Shown here in pieces: positions 27,427 to 37,170 of a stretch of DNA of 64,000 bases (position 1 is its first letter; the number at the start of each line of letters is the position of its first letter). The translations under genes were made by a program, and so were the position numbers. The notes under the pieces were generated by a model. It ran no database searches, was not told the origin of the DNA, and saw only the letters and a list, made by a program, of their open reading frames with translations. The stretch covers positions 62,001 to 126,000 of the forward strand of contig NZ_PZZZ01000006.1 of NCBI RefSeq assembly GCF_003046475.1, given 5' to 3'. The stretch comes from Mycoplana dimorpha (GTDB lineage: Bacteria; Pseudomonadota; Alphaproteobacteria; Rhizobiales; Rhizobiaceae).

Positions 27427-30420
27427 TCAATCATCGTCGTCCGGCATGTTCACCGCCGGTATCGTGTCGCGGCTGCCGTTCAGGATCTCGCGTTTGCCGA
27501 CATGGTTCGACGGACCGACGAGGCCTTCCTTCTCCATCCGCTCGACCAGCGAGGCGGCGCGGTTGTAGCCGATCGACAGGCGTCGCTGGATATAGGAGGT
27601 CGAGCACTTGCGGTCGCGCAACACCACCTTGACGGCCTTGTCGTAGAGGTCGTCGCCATCCTCCTCGCCCATTGCCGACTTGTCGAAGACGGCGCTGTCC
27701 TCGGGTTCGGGCGCCTCCTCCTCGTCGGCGTCCTCGGTGACGGTGCCGAGATATTCCGGGCGCCCTTGCGTCTTCAGATGGGCGACGACGGCCTCGACCT
27801 CGGCGTCGGAGACGAACGGGCCGTGGACGCGGGCGATCCGGCCGCCGCCGATCATGTGCAGCATGTCGCCCTGGCCGAGCAGGTGCTCGGCGCCCTGTTC
27901 GCCGAGGATGGTGCGGCTGTCGATTTTCGAGGTGACCTGGAAGGAGATGCGGGTCGGGAAGTTCGCCTTGATCGTGCCGGTGATGACGTCGACGGAGGGG
28001 CGCTGCGTCGCCATGATCAGGTGGATGCCGGCGGCGCGCGCCATCTGCGCCAGCCGCTGGATCGCACCTTCGATCTCCTTGCCGGCGACCATCATCAGGT
28101 CGGCCATCTCGTCGACAATGACGACGATGTAGGGCATCGGCGTCAGGTCCATCTCCTCCTGCTCGTAGACCGGCTCTCCGGTGCCGCGGTCGAAACCCTT
28201 CGGCACGTCGCACATCACCGTCTCGCCCTTGGCGCGGGCCGCCGCGGCACGGGCGTTGAACCCGTCGATGTTGCGCACGCCGAGCCGCGACATCTTGCGG
28301 TAGCGGTCCTCCATCTCGCGCACTGCCCATTTCAGCGCCATCACCGCCTTCTTCGGATCGGTGACAACGGGGGTGAGGAGGTGCGGGATGCCGTCATAGA
28401 CCGACAGCTCGAGCATCTTCGGATCGACCATGATCAGCCGGCATTCCTCAGGCCGGAGCCGGTAGAGCAGCGACAGGATCATCGTGTTGATCGCCACCGA
28501 CTTGCCCGAGCCGGTGGTACCGGCCACGAGCAGATGCGGCATCTTGGCCAGTTCGGCGACGACGGGCTCGCCGCCGATCGTCTTGCCGAGGCAGAGCGCC
28601 AGCTTGAACTTGGTCTCCCAATAGCTTTCGCACTCGATCAGCTCGCGGAAATAGACGGTCTCGCGCACCGCGTTCGGCAGTTCGATGCCGATGACGTTGC
28701 GGCCGGGGACGACGGCGACGCGGGCCGACAGCGCCGACATAGAGCGGGCGATGTCGTCGGCAAGGCCGATCACCCGCGAGGACTTTACGCCCGGCGCCGG
28801 CTCGAATTCGTAGAGGGTGACGACCGGCCCGGGGCGCACGTCGATGATCTCGCCCTTGACGCCGAAGTCTTCGAGGATGCTTTCCAGAAGGCCGGCGCTC
28901 TGCTCAAGCGCTTCCTGGGTCATGCTGTGATGCGCCTGCTCGCCGGAGGGCTGCTGCAGGAGATCGACGGGCGGGAACTCGTAGTCCGGGTTGCTGTCGG
29001 CTGCGGCGAACAGGCCGGAGCGGGCGAGCGAGCGGGACGCGACAGGCGTTACCCTGGCAACGGCCGCCACCCTTTCGGCCGGCACGGCAGGATTCTCCTG
29101 ACCTGTCGGAGGCAAGATCTCTTCCTCTTCCGCTGCGGCAACGGCCGGAGTGTCGACCGTCGATGCCGCGAGCGACGCGGACATCAGCGGCGGCATCTGC
29201 CACCCACCGGCCGTGGCGGTGACCTGCACGGTCGCAGCTTGGAAGGCCGACAGCGACGGCAGGGCGGAGAACGAGGCGTAGCTCGCGGCGACCGAGACCT
29301 GCGCAAGCTGCGGCGCTGCCGGGGCAAGCCGGGTTTCCGCTGCATCCAACGTCGCCACCGGGCTCTGCAAGCGGTCGCCTGACGGAGGCGAGGAGCGCGA
29401 TACGACCGGGGAAATCGGGGCCCGAGGGGCCAGTGCCTTCTCCGCCGCCGCATGGGCCTCGGCCTCTGGGCGCGCTACCGGCGAGCCTGCTGCAGCGGCC
29501 ACGCCGCCGGAACCGGACGCGAACGACCGCGTCACCGGTCGCGTCTCGGCGCGCTGCGCCTGGACGGGATCGGTCCGCGTCGCCGTTGCGGCCGGCATTT
29601 CGTTGTTCGGCACAGCGGCAGAACCCTTCCCGCGCCTGACCACCACTTCGCGATAAAGCGAAGCGGGCGAACTCGCGCCCGCATCGAAGCGGGGCAGCGC
29701 GACCCGATCCGCCGGCGCCAGCCCCGTCAGGTCGACATCCGGGTTCATGATCTCCCAAAGGGCGTAATCGGAAATCGAAAGACTGAACGCGCCGGAGGAC
29801 CTCGGCAACAGTGCGGCGGTCTGCGGCGTTTGCGCCTGAGGGCTATTCTGAAGGGGTGCCGGCTCGGCCGCTCGGAGGGCCGGATACGACCTTGCGGGCG
29901 GAGACGATCGCACGTCGCGGCTGACCTCGGTCATCTCGCGCTTGAGGCGCAGGTACAGCGCCAATGCGCCGTTGTCGCCTTCGACGCTCTGGGCGGCGGT
30001 GGCTTCAGGCGGGCCATGGCGCGGTTCGGTCGCCACGGGGCGTGCATATCCGCTTTCGATCTTGCGCATGACCGCGCTGTCGAGGTCGGGCGGGACCACG
30101 GCCGCAGGCGATGCGGCAGCCTCGTCCGCTGCCGCGGTCGGCTCGGCCGGCGCGGTTTCGGTCTTGTCCGCTTGTGGGACCTCGACCACTGGCGCGGGCT
30201 TGCGGGCATAGGCGCTTTCCGGCGTGCGCGTGAAACGGACATTCGGCCCGAGGATGAAGGCGCTCTGCCACGCCGGCAGGTCGGCGCCCGCCTGCACTTC
30301 GCCGGCGACGGTCATGCCGGGGAGCGTCACTGCGGCGACTGGCCGCGTCTGGTTCGCGCTGACGCCATCGGTCGCGGAAACGGCTTGAGCAGTGGGCGAA
30401 ATCGTACGGGAAGGACGCAT
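27427..30420 (-). CDS. ftsK: FtsK/SpoIIIE-type DNA translocase lacking membrane segments
   Basis: A 997-residue protein. The C-terminal half is a complete FtsK motor: Walker A GTTGSGKS (about residue 635), Walker [13 protein letters not shown], the [12 protein letters not shown] segment, and a C-terminal winged-helix gamma domain (about 925-985) that reads KOPS-like DNA sites. The N-terminal half (about 1-480) is a low-complexity Ala/Pro-rich region. No transmembrane helices are visible, whereas classical FtsK has four. Rhizobia are known to carry more than one FtsK homolog, so this may be the non-septal paralog. ATG 30420 is chosen over a TTG four codons upstream. Confidence 0.88.
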   Translation of the reverse strand: MRPSRTISPTAQAVSATDGVSANQTRPVAAVTLPGMTVAGEVQAGADLPAWQSAFILGPNVRFTRTPESAYARKPAPVVEVPQADKTETAPAEPTAAADEAAASPAAVVPPDLDSAVMRKIESGYARPVATEPRHGPPEATAAQSVEGDNGALALYLRLKREMTEVSRDVRSSPPARSYPALRAAEPAPLQNSPQAQTPQTAALLPRSSGAFSLSISDYALWEIMNPDVDLTGLAPADRVALPRFDAGASSPASLYREVVVRRGKGSAAVPNNEMPAATATRTDPVQAQRAETRPVTRSFASGSGGVAAAAGSPVARPEAEAHAAAEKALAPRAPISPVVSRSSPPSGDRLQSPVATLDAAETRLAPAAPQLAQVSVAASYASFSALPSLSAFQAATVQVTATAGGWQMPPLMSASLAASTVDTPAVAAAEEEEILPPTGQENPAVPAERVAAVARVTPVASRSLARSGLFAAADSNPDYEFPPVDLLQQPSGEQAHHSMTQEALEQSAGLLESILEDFGVKGEIIDVRPGPVVTLYEFEPAPGVKSSRVIGLADDIARSMSALSARVAVVPGRNVIGIELPNAVRETVYFRELIECESYWETKFKLALCLGKTIGGEPVVAELAKMPHLLVAGTTGSGKSVAINTMILSLLYRLRPEECRLIMVDPKMLELSVYDGIPHLLTPVVTDPKKAVMALKWAVREMEDRYRKMSRLGVRNIDGFNARAAAARAKGETVMCDVPKGFDRGTGEPVYEQEEMDLTPMPYIVVIVDEMADLMMVAGKEIEGAIQRLAQMARAAGIHLIMATQRPSVDVITGTIKANFPTRISFQVTSKIDSRTILGEQGAEHLLGQGDMLHMIGGGRIARVHGPFVSDAEVEAVVAHLKTQGRPEYLGTVTEDADEEEAPEPEDSAVFDKSAMGEEDGDDLYDKAVKVVLRDRKCSTSYIQRRLSIGYNRAASLVERMEKEGLVGPSNHVGKREILNGSRDTIPAVNMPDDDD

Positions 30421-30798
30421 GGAAACCTGCAACGCTGGAACTACCGGAAGGCATGAAACCCCTGCCTTCGGAATAGAAAATAAAGGTTAACAGCACCTTT
30501 CCATCGGCCTCCTGAAGCCGCCCGGCGGCGACGGCAAGGCGGCGTGAACACCTACCCTGGCATGAAAAAAATCAAATACTTGATTAGGCGCAGCCGCGAT
30601 GATTGTGAAATTTGCGGGCGCTCCGGCCAGCGCCTGTGGAAGATTCCGAGACCGGTTCGGCCAGGGCCAGGCCAGCAGCAGTTTCTTAACGCAAAAAAGC
30701 TCCCTCGCCGGCCGCGACCTGGGCGCGCGACGGCGGGCTGCGCTGGTCCTGGAACAGGCGTTTGCGTGGCCGGGATCGCGGCGAACGCAGCCGGCGCT
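30421..30798. other. Intergenic region upstream of ftsK
   Basis: About 380 bp. It contains A+T-rich patches at about 30470-30500 and 30560-30590, the likely ftsK promoter area on the minus strand. The inverted repeat ATCAA-ATAC-TTGAT (30571-30584) is the only structured element. A plus-strand frame across the region has no family resemblance or ribosome site and is not called. Confidence 0.4.
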
Positions 30799-31413
30799 TT
30801 AAGGTAGAAGCGGCCCCAGCCCGTCGTTGACGAGGTCGACGACCAACCGGCGCACTGTGCCGCCGCTCTTCAGCTCGGTGCGGTCGAAGTCGGCGTCGCG
30901 CTGGCCCTTTTGACGCGAGATCGGGCCCAGCCGACGGGTGAGCTCCTTCCTGATCTTCTTGCAGTTCGGATCGTTGGCCACGGCGAGGCCGACGGAAACT
31001 TGCTCGATCTGCCGAACCATGTCCTTGATGAACTCGCCATGCATGCGCTCATGGGCCCGGACCCCGGTCATGAAGGTTTCCCATCTGGCACGGACCGGTG
31101 CCGGCAGTTTTTCGCCAGGCTTCGGCAGCATGTAGGTGATGGTAAGGTTCGGCCGCGCCGCGGCGAGCACGCAGCCGCCGTTCCTTGGCTCGTACTTGCG
31201 CGACCAGGTCAGCTTGAAATCGGTGAACGCGATAGCGCGACTGCCCCGGACCTTCGGTCCGCGCTCGCCGATCGACTGGTAGAGCTCCATGCCGGTCGTC
31301 CCCGCGATCGCATAGGTCTTTTCCTGCTCGACCGCCCGCCACTCCGCGCGGCTGGCGACCGGCACACAAAAAAGGAGGGCGGCGGCGACGCGCCGCACGA
31401 CAGCTGCTTTCAC
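30799..31413 (-). CDS. Secreted DUF922 putative zinc protease
   Basis: A 204-residue exported protein with a signal peptide (residues 1-23). It has the DUF922 layout, described as a predicted secreted Zn-dependent protease. HERMH in VRAHERMHGEF fits the HExxH zinc-binding consensus. Two conserved cysteines (GGCVLAAA and DPNCKK) could form a disulfide. Peptidase activity for this family is predicted, not shown here. Confidence 0.8.
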   Translation of the reverse strand: MKAAVVRRVAAALLFCVPVASRAEWRAVEQEKTYAIAGTTGMELYQSIGERGPKVRGSRAIAFTDFKLTWSRKYEPRNGGCVLAAARPNLTITYMLPKPGEKLPAPVRARWETFMTGVRAHERMHGEFIKDMVRQIEQVSVGLAVANDPNCKKIRKELTRRLGPISRQKGQRDADFDRTELKSGGTVRRLVVDLVNDGLGPLLP

Positions 31414-31541
31414 GGGGGAGCTCCATGTCTTGACGGCGGCAACCTAACGGGCGCCCGCGCCGCACTCAACCCGTTCGGCAGCGGCCGGCCTCGTCTCGAT
31501 ATTGCGCCATGGGAGAATGAAGGCCCCACCGCCGGAGGCGG

Positions 31542-32246
31542 TCAGATCGACCGCGTCAGCCCGCCGTCGACGCGGATGTTCTGGCCGGTGATGTAGCCGG
31601 CGCCCTCCGAGGCCAGGAACGCGATCGTGGCGGCGATCTCCTCACTGCGGCCGTAGCGCTGCATGGGAACGCTCGTCCGGCGCTCCTCCGTCGCCGGCAG
31701 GCTGTCGATCCAGCCGGGCAGCACGTTGTTCATGCGGATGTTGTCGGCCGCATAGGTGTCGGCGAAGATCTTCGTGTAGGAGGCGAGGCCCGCCCGGAAC
31801 ACGGCCGACGTCGGAAACATCGCCGCGGGTTCGAAGGCCCAGGCGGTGGAGATGTTGACGATCGCGCCGGACTTCTGCGCCTGCATGATCGGGGTGACGA
31901 GGCGCGTCGGACGGATGACGTTCATCAGGTAGACGTCGAGGCCCTTGTGCCAGTCCTCATCGGTGATTTCGACAATCGGCCCGCGCGGCCCGTGACCGGC
32001 GCTGTTGACCAGCACGTCGATGCGGCCGAAGGCCGACATTGCCTGATCCACCAGCCGTTTCAGGTCGTCGTTCGACTGGTTTGAGCCGGTGACACCGACA
32101 CCGCCCAATTCCTTGGCCAGCGCCTCGCCCTTGCCTGAGGATGAGAGGATCGCGACGCGATAGCCGTCGGCGGCGAGGCGCCGGGCTGTCGCCGCCCCCA
32201 TGCCGCTGCCGCCTGCCGTGATGAGTGCCACTTTTTCTACTGCCAT
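31542..32246 (-). CDS. Short-chain dehydrogenase/reductase lacking the YxxxK motif
   Basis: A 234-residue Rossmann-fold SDR with a recognisable nucleotide-binding start (ITAGGSGMGAATARRLA), NSAGHG and NIST with the catalytic-type serine 133. At the place where Tyr-x-x-x-Lys should follow (residues 146-151) the sequence reads TSAVFR, so neither Tyr nor Lys is in place. The C-terminus (GQNIRVDGGLTRSI) is SDR-typical. It may be a divergent reductase or a non-catalytic binding protein. It stands alone. Confidence 0.85.
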   Translation of the reverse strand: MAVEKVALITAGGSGMGAATARRLAADGYRVAILSSSGKGEALAKELGGVGVTGSNQSNDDLKRLVDQAMSAFGRIDVLVNSAGHGPRGPIVEITDEDWHKGLDVYLMNVIRPTRLVTPIMQAQKSGAIVNISTAWAFEPAAMFPTSAVFRAGLASYTKIFADTYAADNIRMNNVLPGWIDSLPATEERRTSVPMQRYGRSEEIAATIAFLASEGAGYITGQNIRVDGGLTRSI

Positions 32247-32490
32247 CGGTCCGCCCTTCCTACATAAGGCACGCGCGCATCCGCGCGTCCCGGTCCATCA
32301 TCGGCGGCGATGATAGCAGCGTGCGGCGCAAGGTCGAGGCGGAACGGCGCTCCGCCCACAGCCGCCATCAGGGACGATGCTGGTCAACGGGGGCCGACCG
32401 GATCTGCGCTATCGCACACCGGTGACGTAGGGCACGCCGGCCTTCCGCCGCCGATTTAGGTCTGCGCGGGGAATCGCGCGATACCGCCGG

Positions 32491-33588
32491 TCAGAGGATG
32501 CTCCACGCCCGGTATCGTTCACGCCCGGTGATCTCGCGCAGCTGCAACTCGTTCGCCAGCCCCAGCGCGCCCTGGATCGTCACGCCGAGCTCGCTGGCGA
32601 TGATGCCGGCCGACACCAGCGGTCTGGCGATGACGAGGTCGATCAGACGCGGCAGTTTCGAATGTGCCCGCTTCCTGCCGAGGCGCCGTTGCAGCTGCAA
32701 GCGCGCCAGCACCAGCCGGTCATGGGTCTTCAGCCCCTGCTCGGCCGCCAGTTCGAAGGCCTCCAGGATCGCCATCAGCCGCGTCAGCCGGTCCCCGGCA
32801 TGGCGCCGCTCGCGCGGCACGGCGCGCAGTCCGACATTGACCGCCGGAAGATGCGCCCCCGTCGTTCCCTGCTCGCGCAGGAACGCGGCGACGAGCTGCC
32901 GACCGAGCCAGGGGGCATGCTGCAGCACCTGCAGCCCATTCCAGGCGTCGAGCAGCAGCGCCGCCCGCAGCACCGGCGGCAGGCCGGCCGTGTCGGAGAA
33001 TACCCTCTTCCACTCCGCCAGCCTTTCGTCCTCGTCCCAGTCGGCGTCGTAGACGAACGGATCGCGCTCGCGGCCGTGACGACGAAGAACGGGCTCCGCC
33101 AGCCCGTCGAGCACCGCGCGGCTGCGCGCAAGAAGCGCGTCGATCTCGGCGAAGGCGTCGTCGGCTTCCGGCTCCGACGCATCGTCCGCCGCCGCTGCAA
33201 CGCCGCCGCCAGCTGACGGGCCTTCCGTCACGGGCACCGCGCCCGGCCGGCCGCGCAGGTGGGCCAGACCGGCTGGGCTGAGCGCCCACCCCGGCGGCTC
33301 GGCAAGAATCTGCCGGCGGGCGCGCAGCACGCCATGGGCGATCGTCAGCTCATGGCTTGGCGCCCGTACGTCCATGCGGGCGTCGTGCAGGACCAGATCC
33401 TCGACATGCACGAGTTCACCGTCGATCCAGAGCGAGGCCGCCGCGTCATGGAAGTGCTGGCGCTGCAGGAAGCCCTCGCCGATCGGCGAGCGGGCGATCC
33501 GCTCGTCCAGCCGCGCCAGCGCCTCCCCGGCCCGGCACAGGGGCACGAGCAGGCTGCCGAGATCGAGTTTGCCGACGTCGTAGCGCAT
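32491..33588 (-). CDS. RHE_PE00001-family protein (DUF1612 with C-terminal helix-turn-helix)
   Basis: About 365 residues. The start MRYDVGKLDLGSLLVPL, followed by ALARLDERIARSPIGEGFLQR, matches the RHE_PE00001/DUF1612 family, which is found mainly in rhizobia, often on plasmids and symbiosis regions. The last about 60 residues (LIDLVIARPLVSAGIIASELG ... IQGALGLANELQLREI) look like a DNA-binding helix-turn-helix. The function is unknown. The start is taken from family resemblance; no good ribosome site is visible and a long upstream frame remains open. Confidence 0.75.
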   Translation of the reverse strand: MRYDVGKLDLGSLLVPLCRAGEALARLDERIARSPIGEGFLQRQHFHDAAASLWIDGELVHVEDLVLHDARMDVRAPSHELTIAHGVLRARRQILAEPPGWALSPAGLAHLRGRPGAVPVTEGPSAGGGVAAAADDASEPEADDAFAEIDALLARSRAVLDGLAEPVLRRHGRERDPFVYDADWDEDERLAEWKRVFSDTAGLPPVLRAALLLDAWNGLQVLQHAPWLGRQLVAAFLREQGTTGAHLPAVNVGLRAVPRERRHAGDRLTRLMAILEAFELAAEQGLKTHDRLVLARLQLQRRLGRKRAHSKLPRLIDLVIARPLVSAGIIASELGVTIQGALGLANELQLREITGRERYRAWSIL

Positions 33589-33992
33589 GGGCAGACGATG
33601 TCCGACTCGCGCGCTGATGACAACGCGCCGGCCGTCCTGCGGGACGTCCGCGCCGGCGCGCGGACAAGCATTGGAACCCGAAAGCTGCCGCGCGGCAGCA
33701 AGCGACCGGAGGGCGCAGAACGGCCGGGTTAGCGCAACGGATGCGGGCCGATGTCGGTGCGCGCTCGCATCGGTCGTGGAACCGATTGCCCGGATTGGCA
33801 GTTCTGGCCTTGTAGCAGCGGAAGGACACGCTGCAGCTGCCATATCGGGGCGGGCGATCGGCGCCCGCTGGAGAGGGTCGGCGTGGCTACGACCGGTTGT
33901 AATCGGTTTGGACTGGATTACACTCGAACACGGGCCGGGCAAGACCGGAATTTTCAGGCAGTGATTTATCAACGAGGCAGGAAGGAGCGAAA
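33589..33992. other. Divergent intergenic region
   Basis: About 400 bp between the RHE_PE00001-family gene and a small lipoprotein gene. It must carry promoters for both directions. The right end becomes less GC-rich (about 33900-33980), with TTGGAC at about 33915 as a possible -35 element for the lipoprotein. No repeat or clear operator was seen. Confidence 0.35.
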
Positions 33993-34250
33993 ATGGCCAA
34001 AATTTCCCTCATACTCGTTCTGCTCGGACTCGCCGCCGCCGGTTGCACCGCGACGGAAAGAGGAGCCGGCATCGGGGCAGCGTCGGGCGCGATCATCGGC
34101 GGGGCGGTCACCGGCAATGTCCGCGGCGCCGCCGTCGGAGCGGCAATCGGTGGCGTCTCCGGTGCGGTGATCGGCCATGTCGCCGACCGGCCCGGCCAGT
34201 GCTACTACCGCGACCGCTACGGCCGCCGCTACATCGCACGGTGCCCGTAA
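33993..34250 (+). CDS. Glycine-zipper lipoprotein
   Basis: An 85-residue lipoprotein with signal peptide and lipobox LAAAGC (modified cysteine 18). It has a glycine-zipper segment (AGIGAASGAIIGGAVTG and AAVGAAIGGVSGAVIG) that can form a tight membrane hairpin, then a short C-terminal CYYRDRYGRRYIARCP with two cysteines. Small proteins of this kind sit in the outer membrane of rhizobia; no role is known. GGAAGGAG precedes the ATG, and a terminator follows 30 bp after the stop. Confidence 0.85.
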   Translation: MAKISLILVLLGLAAAGCTATERGAGIGAASGAIIGGAVTGNVRGAAVGAAIGGVSGAVIGHVADRPGQCYYRDRYGRRYIARCP

Positions 34251-34279
34251 GTCGCAGACGCGGCTCGATTGGTTTTTTC

Positions 34280-34318
34280 CCGGCGAGGGGCGGCTGCGCC
34301 TCGCCGGTGAAATTTTTT
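34280..34318 (+). terminator. Intrinsic terminator after the glycine-zipper lipoprotein gene
   Basis: Perfect stem CCGGCGAGG (34280-34288) / CCTCGCCGG (34299-34307), then TGAAATTTTTT. The T tract works for plus-strand transcription. Confidence 0.8.
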
Positions 34319-34346
34319 GCACCTCTCAAAACGACCGCGATGCTCT

Positions 34347-35540
34347 CTATGCGGCACCGAGCAGACGGTCCACGATCATCCGACCGATCGGTATCGACGA
34401 GGTCGCGGCCGGCGACGGCGCATTGCAGACGTGCAGCATCCGGTCGGTCTCCTTGAACAGGAAATCATGAACCAGTGTGCCGTCGCGCATGACCGCCTGG
34501 GCGCGGATGCCGGCGCCCGGCCGGCCGAGGTCGGCGATGCCGAGCTCGGGCCAGTACTTGCGGCACTCCTTCAGATAGCGGCTCCGAGAAACCGAATTGC
34601 CGAACTCCGACAGCGCCGAGCGCCAGTTGCGGCAAGCCATGCGCCAGAAGCCGGCAAAGGCGGCCATGTCGGCCATGTCGCCGGGGCGGGCGCTGCCCTT
34701 GGCATATCCCTCCCGGGAAAGGCCAAGGACGGCGTTCGGCCCCACCGTAACGCCGCCATCGATCGTGCGGGTCAGGTGGATGCCGAGGAAGGGCAGGTCC
34801 GGATCGGGGACCGGATAGATCAGGTGGCGGACGATCTTGGCGCGCGCCGGCGGCAGCGTGTAGTATTCGCCCCGGAACGGCACGATGCGATGCTCGATCG
34901 GCACGCCGGCCATTAAGGCGATGCGATCCGACTGCAGGCCGGCGCAGGCGACCAGCCGGCCGGCGCGCAACGTATCGACGCCGGCTGCAAGCCGGACGCC
35001 GCGCTCGTCCTCGCAGATCGCGGTGACCCTGGCGCCGGTCCGGATCGTCCCGCCGCGCTCGAGGATGCGCGCCGCCATGGCCGCGCAGACCTTGGCATAG
35101 TCGACGATGCCCGTTGCCGGTACCAGCAGCGCCCCGAGGCCTGAGACCGCGGGTTCGGCCCTGTTGAGTTCGGCACGATCAAGCCGCCGGACGTCGATGC
35201 CGTTCTGCCCCGCCCTTTCCTCCAGCGCCTCCATGCGGCGAAGTTCGGCGGGGGAGGTGGCGACCACCAGCTTGCCGCAGGTCTCGAAGGGGATGCGGTA
35301 CTCGGTGCAGAACGCCTTGGTCGCTTCGGCGCCGGCCCGACAGAGGCGGGCCTTCAGCGACCCCGGCTGGTAGTAGATACCGGCGTGGATCACGCCGCTG
35401 TTGTGGCCGCTCTGGTGGCGGGCAAGTCCCGCTTCCTTCTCCAGCACCACCAGCCGCGCACCCGGCTCGCGCTCCTGCAGCGCCATCGCCGTCGCAAGGC
35501 CGACGATCCCGCCACCGATGACGCAGTAGTCGTATGTCAT
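34347..35540 (-). CDS. lhgO: L-2-hydroxyglutarate oxidase/dehydrogenase
   Basis: A 397-residue FAD enzyme of the DAO family, LhgO (YgaF) type. It has the N-terminal dinucleotide fold (YCVIGGGIVGLATAMAL), the family signature HQSGHNSGVIHAGIYY, and the late FLGIHLTRTIDGGVTVGPNA. It oxidises L-2-hydroxyglutarate to 2-oxoglutarate and passes electrons to the membrane quinone pool. It lies 15 bp after an SDR gene on the same strand, so the two probably form an operon. Confidence 0.9.
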   Translation of the reverse strand: MTYDYCVIGGGIVGLATAMALQEREPGARLVVLEKEAGLARHQSGHNSGVIHAGIYYQPGSLKARLCRAGAEATKAFCTEYRIPFETCGKLVVATSPAELRRMEALEERAGQNGIDVRRLDRAELNRAEPAVSGLGALLVPATGIVDYAKVCAAMAARILERGGTIRTGARVTAICEDERGVRLAAGVDTLRAGRLVACAGLQSDRIALMAGVPIEHRIVPFRGEYYTLPPARAKIVRHLIYPVPDPDLPFLGIHLTRTIDGGVTVGPNAVLGLSREGYAKGSARPGDMADMAAFAGFWRMACRNWRSALSEFGNSVSRSRYLKECRKYWPELGIADLGRPGAGIRAQAVMRDGTLVHDFLFKETDRMLHVCNAPSPAATSSIPIGRMIVDRLLGAA

Positions 35541-35555
35541 CGCGCCTCCATCGAC

Positions 35556-36290
35556 CTAGACATGCTGGCCGCCATTGATGTGGATTTCCGCGCCGTTGAT
35601 GTAGGAAGAGGCCCTACCGCAGAGGAAATGGATCGTCTGGGCCACCTCGCGCGGGCTGCCGAGCCGCCCCAGCGGCACCTCCTGCTCGACCAGCCGGTCG
35701 GTGCCCGGCGACAGGATCGAGGTTTCGATCTCGCCGGGCGCGATCGCATTGGCGCGCACCCCGCGCGGGCCGAATTCATGCGCAAGTTCCCGGGTGAGCG
35801 CGGCAAGGCCGGCCTTCGAGGCCGCGTAGGCGACGCCGGCGAAGGGATGCACCCGCGAGCCGGCGATTGAGGTGACGTTGACGATGGAGCCCTGCGCGGC
35901 CTCGAGCTCGGGCAGAAGCTCGCGCGCCAGCAGTGCCGTCGAGATCAGGTTGACGTTCAGGACCTTCGTCCAGGTGTCTGCGTCGGAGGCGAGCACGCCG
36001 AGCCGGCTTCCGCCCGGCCCCTTGGGCGAGATGCCGGCATTGTTGACGAGCGCGTGCAGCTTGCCGTCCGGCAGCCGCTCGCGAACCGTGGCCGCCAGGG
36101 CGGCAATCTGGCCGAGATCGGAAAGGTCCGCCTGGATGTGGCTTTCGCGGGCGGCCGGCCAGGCACAGGCTTCCGAGAACGGCTGGCGCGAAACGGTGAG
36201 GATGCGCCAGCCGTGCTCCTGAAAGAGCTTTACGGTCGCGTGTCCGATCCCGCGGCTTGCGCCCGTCAGGAGCATGTATCCGGTAGCCAT
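35556..36290 (-). CDS. Short-chain dehydrogenase/reductase
   Basis: A 244-residue classical SDR. It has the TGxxxGxG nucleotide motif (LLTGASRGIGHATV), NNAGIS, the catalytic serine in VNVTSIAGS and an intact YAASK (Tyr/Lys). The C-terminus YINGAEIHINGGQHV is typical. The substrate is unknown. It is 15 bp upstream of lhgO in the same direction, which hints at a hydroxy-acid or keto-acid substrate. I chose ATG 36290; ATG 36311 would add seven residues with no better ribosome site. Confidence 0.86.
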   Translation of the reverse strand: MATGYMLLTGASRGIGHATVKLFQEHGWRILTVSRQPFSEACAWPAARESHIQADLSDLGQIAALAATVRERLPDGKLHALVNNAGISPKGPGGSRLGVLASDADTWTKVLNVNLISTALLARELLPELEAAQGSIVNVTSIAGSRVHPFAGVAYAASKAGLAALTRELAHEFGPRGVRANAIAPGEIETSILSPGTDRLVEQEVPLGRLGSPREVAQTIHFLCGRASSYINGAEIHINGGQHV

Positions 36291-36503
36291 GGCAGAATTT
36301 CCGATCTTCATGTGAGCATGTCGCGCCCACCCCACCAGCGGGGGTGAAAACCGCCCGACTGTAGGGAGGGACGCGCCTGCTGTCGATGCGGCAAATGGTT
36401 GAAATCAGGGAGGTACAGGCGAGACGGTCAATGTGCGAAGTGCCCTTGGTGCCGGCGGGCGGCAACCGTGCTATCCTGCGTGGGTCTTAACGGGACGGCT
36501 GCC

Positions 36504-36947
36504 ATGGAGCCGACGTCGAAGCACGACCTGTCCCGCTTTCGCGAGGCGCAGGACCCCGTCTACCGGCGGGCGCTGGCGGAACTTCGCGCCGGGCGCAAGG
36601 AGAGCCACTGGATGTGGTTCGTCTTTCCCCAGATCGAGGGACTTGGCATGTCAGCCATGTCGCAACGCTACGCGATCGGCTCCGCCGCCGAGGCACGCGC
36701 CTATCTCGCCGATGACGTGCTCGGCGCCCGCCTGCTGGAATGCGTCAGGGCGGTGCTGTCGGTGCCGGAGAAATCCGCCCACGAGATCTTCGGCTCGCCC
36801 GACGACGTGAAGTTCCGCTCGTCGCTGACGCTGTTTGCCGCGGTCGCCGCCGACCCCGCCCCGTTCGAGGCGGCCCTGCAGCGCTTTTACGGCGGGGAGA
36901 CGGACGGCCGGACATTGGTGCTGCTGGCGCAGCGGCCGGGTCTGTAA
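36504..36947 (+). CDS. DUF1810 domain protein
   Basis: A 147-residue single DUF1810 domain: DLSRFREAQDPVYRRALAEL, SHWMWFVFPQ, GLGMSAMSQRYAI and SPDDVKFRSSLTLF. This is the full conserved family pattern, of unknown biochemical role. ATG 36504 is chosen because the conserved domain begins within ten residues. A single gene. Confidence 0.85.
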   Translation: MEPTSKHDLSRFREAQDPVYRRALAELRAGRKESHWMWFVFPQIEGLGMSAMSQRYAIGSAAEARAYLADDVLGARLLECVRAVLSVPEKSAHEIFGSPDDVKFRSSLTLFAAVAADPAPFEAALQRFYGGETDGRTLVLLAQRPGL

Positions 36948-37170
36948 CCGCAAATCGCCCTTGCCGCGCGGGCCTTGTCGTGGGACCGCTGCCCGGGCAC
37001 GCGAAATGCATCGCTGCGGGGGATCGTTTTGCGTGTGGAGTTGAGAATTCTGCACCGAAAGGAAAAATATTCGCCTAACGCGGCTCCGGACGCAGTTTCC
37101 TACGCTTCGCGGGGCGGAGATTTCTGCAATCTAGGGTCCATCGAAATCATGACCAGCAACGGAGAACGAC

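Noticed and set aside
27502-29382. 626-codon plus-strand open frame
   Set aside because: It is antisense to ftsK, rich in Asp/Arg/His as GC-rich shadows are, and has no domain or ribosome site.
30544-30807. 87-codon plus-strand frame upstream of ftsK
   Set aside because: No ribosome site, proline/arginine-rich, no family resemblance.
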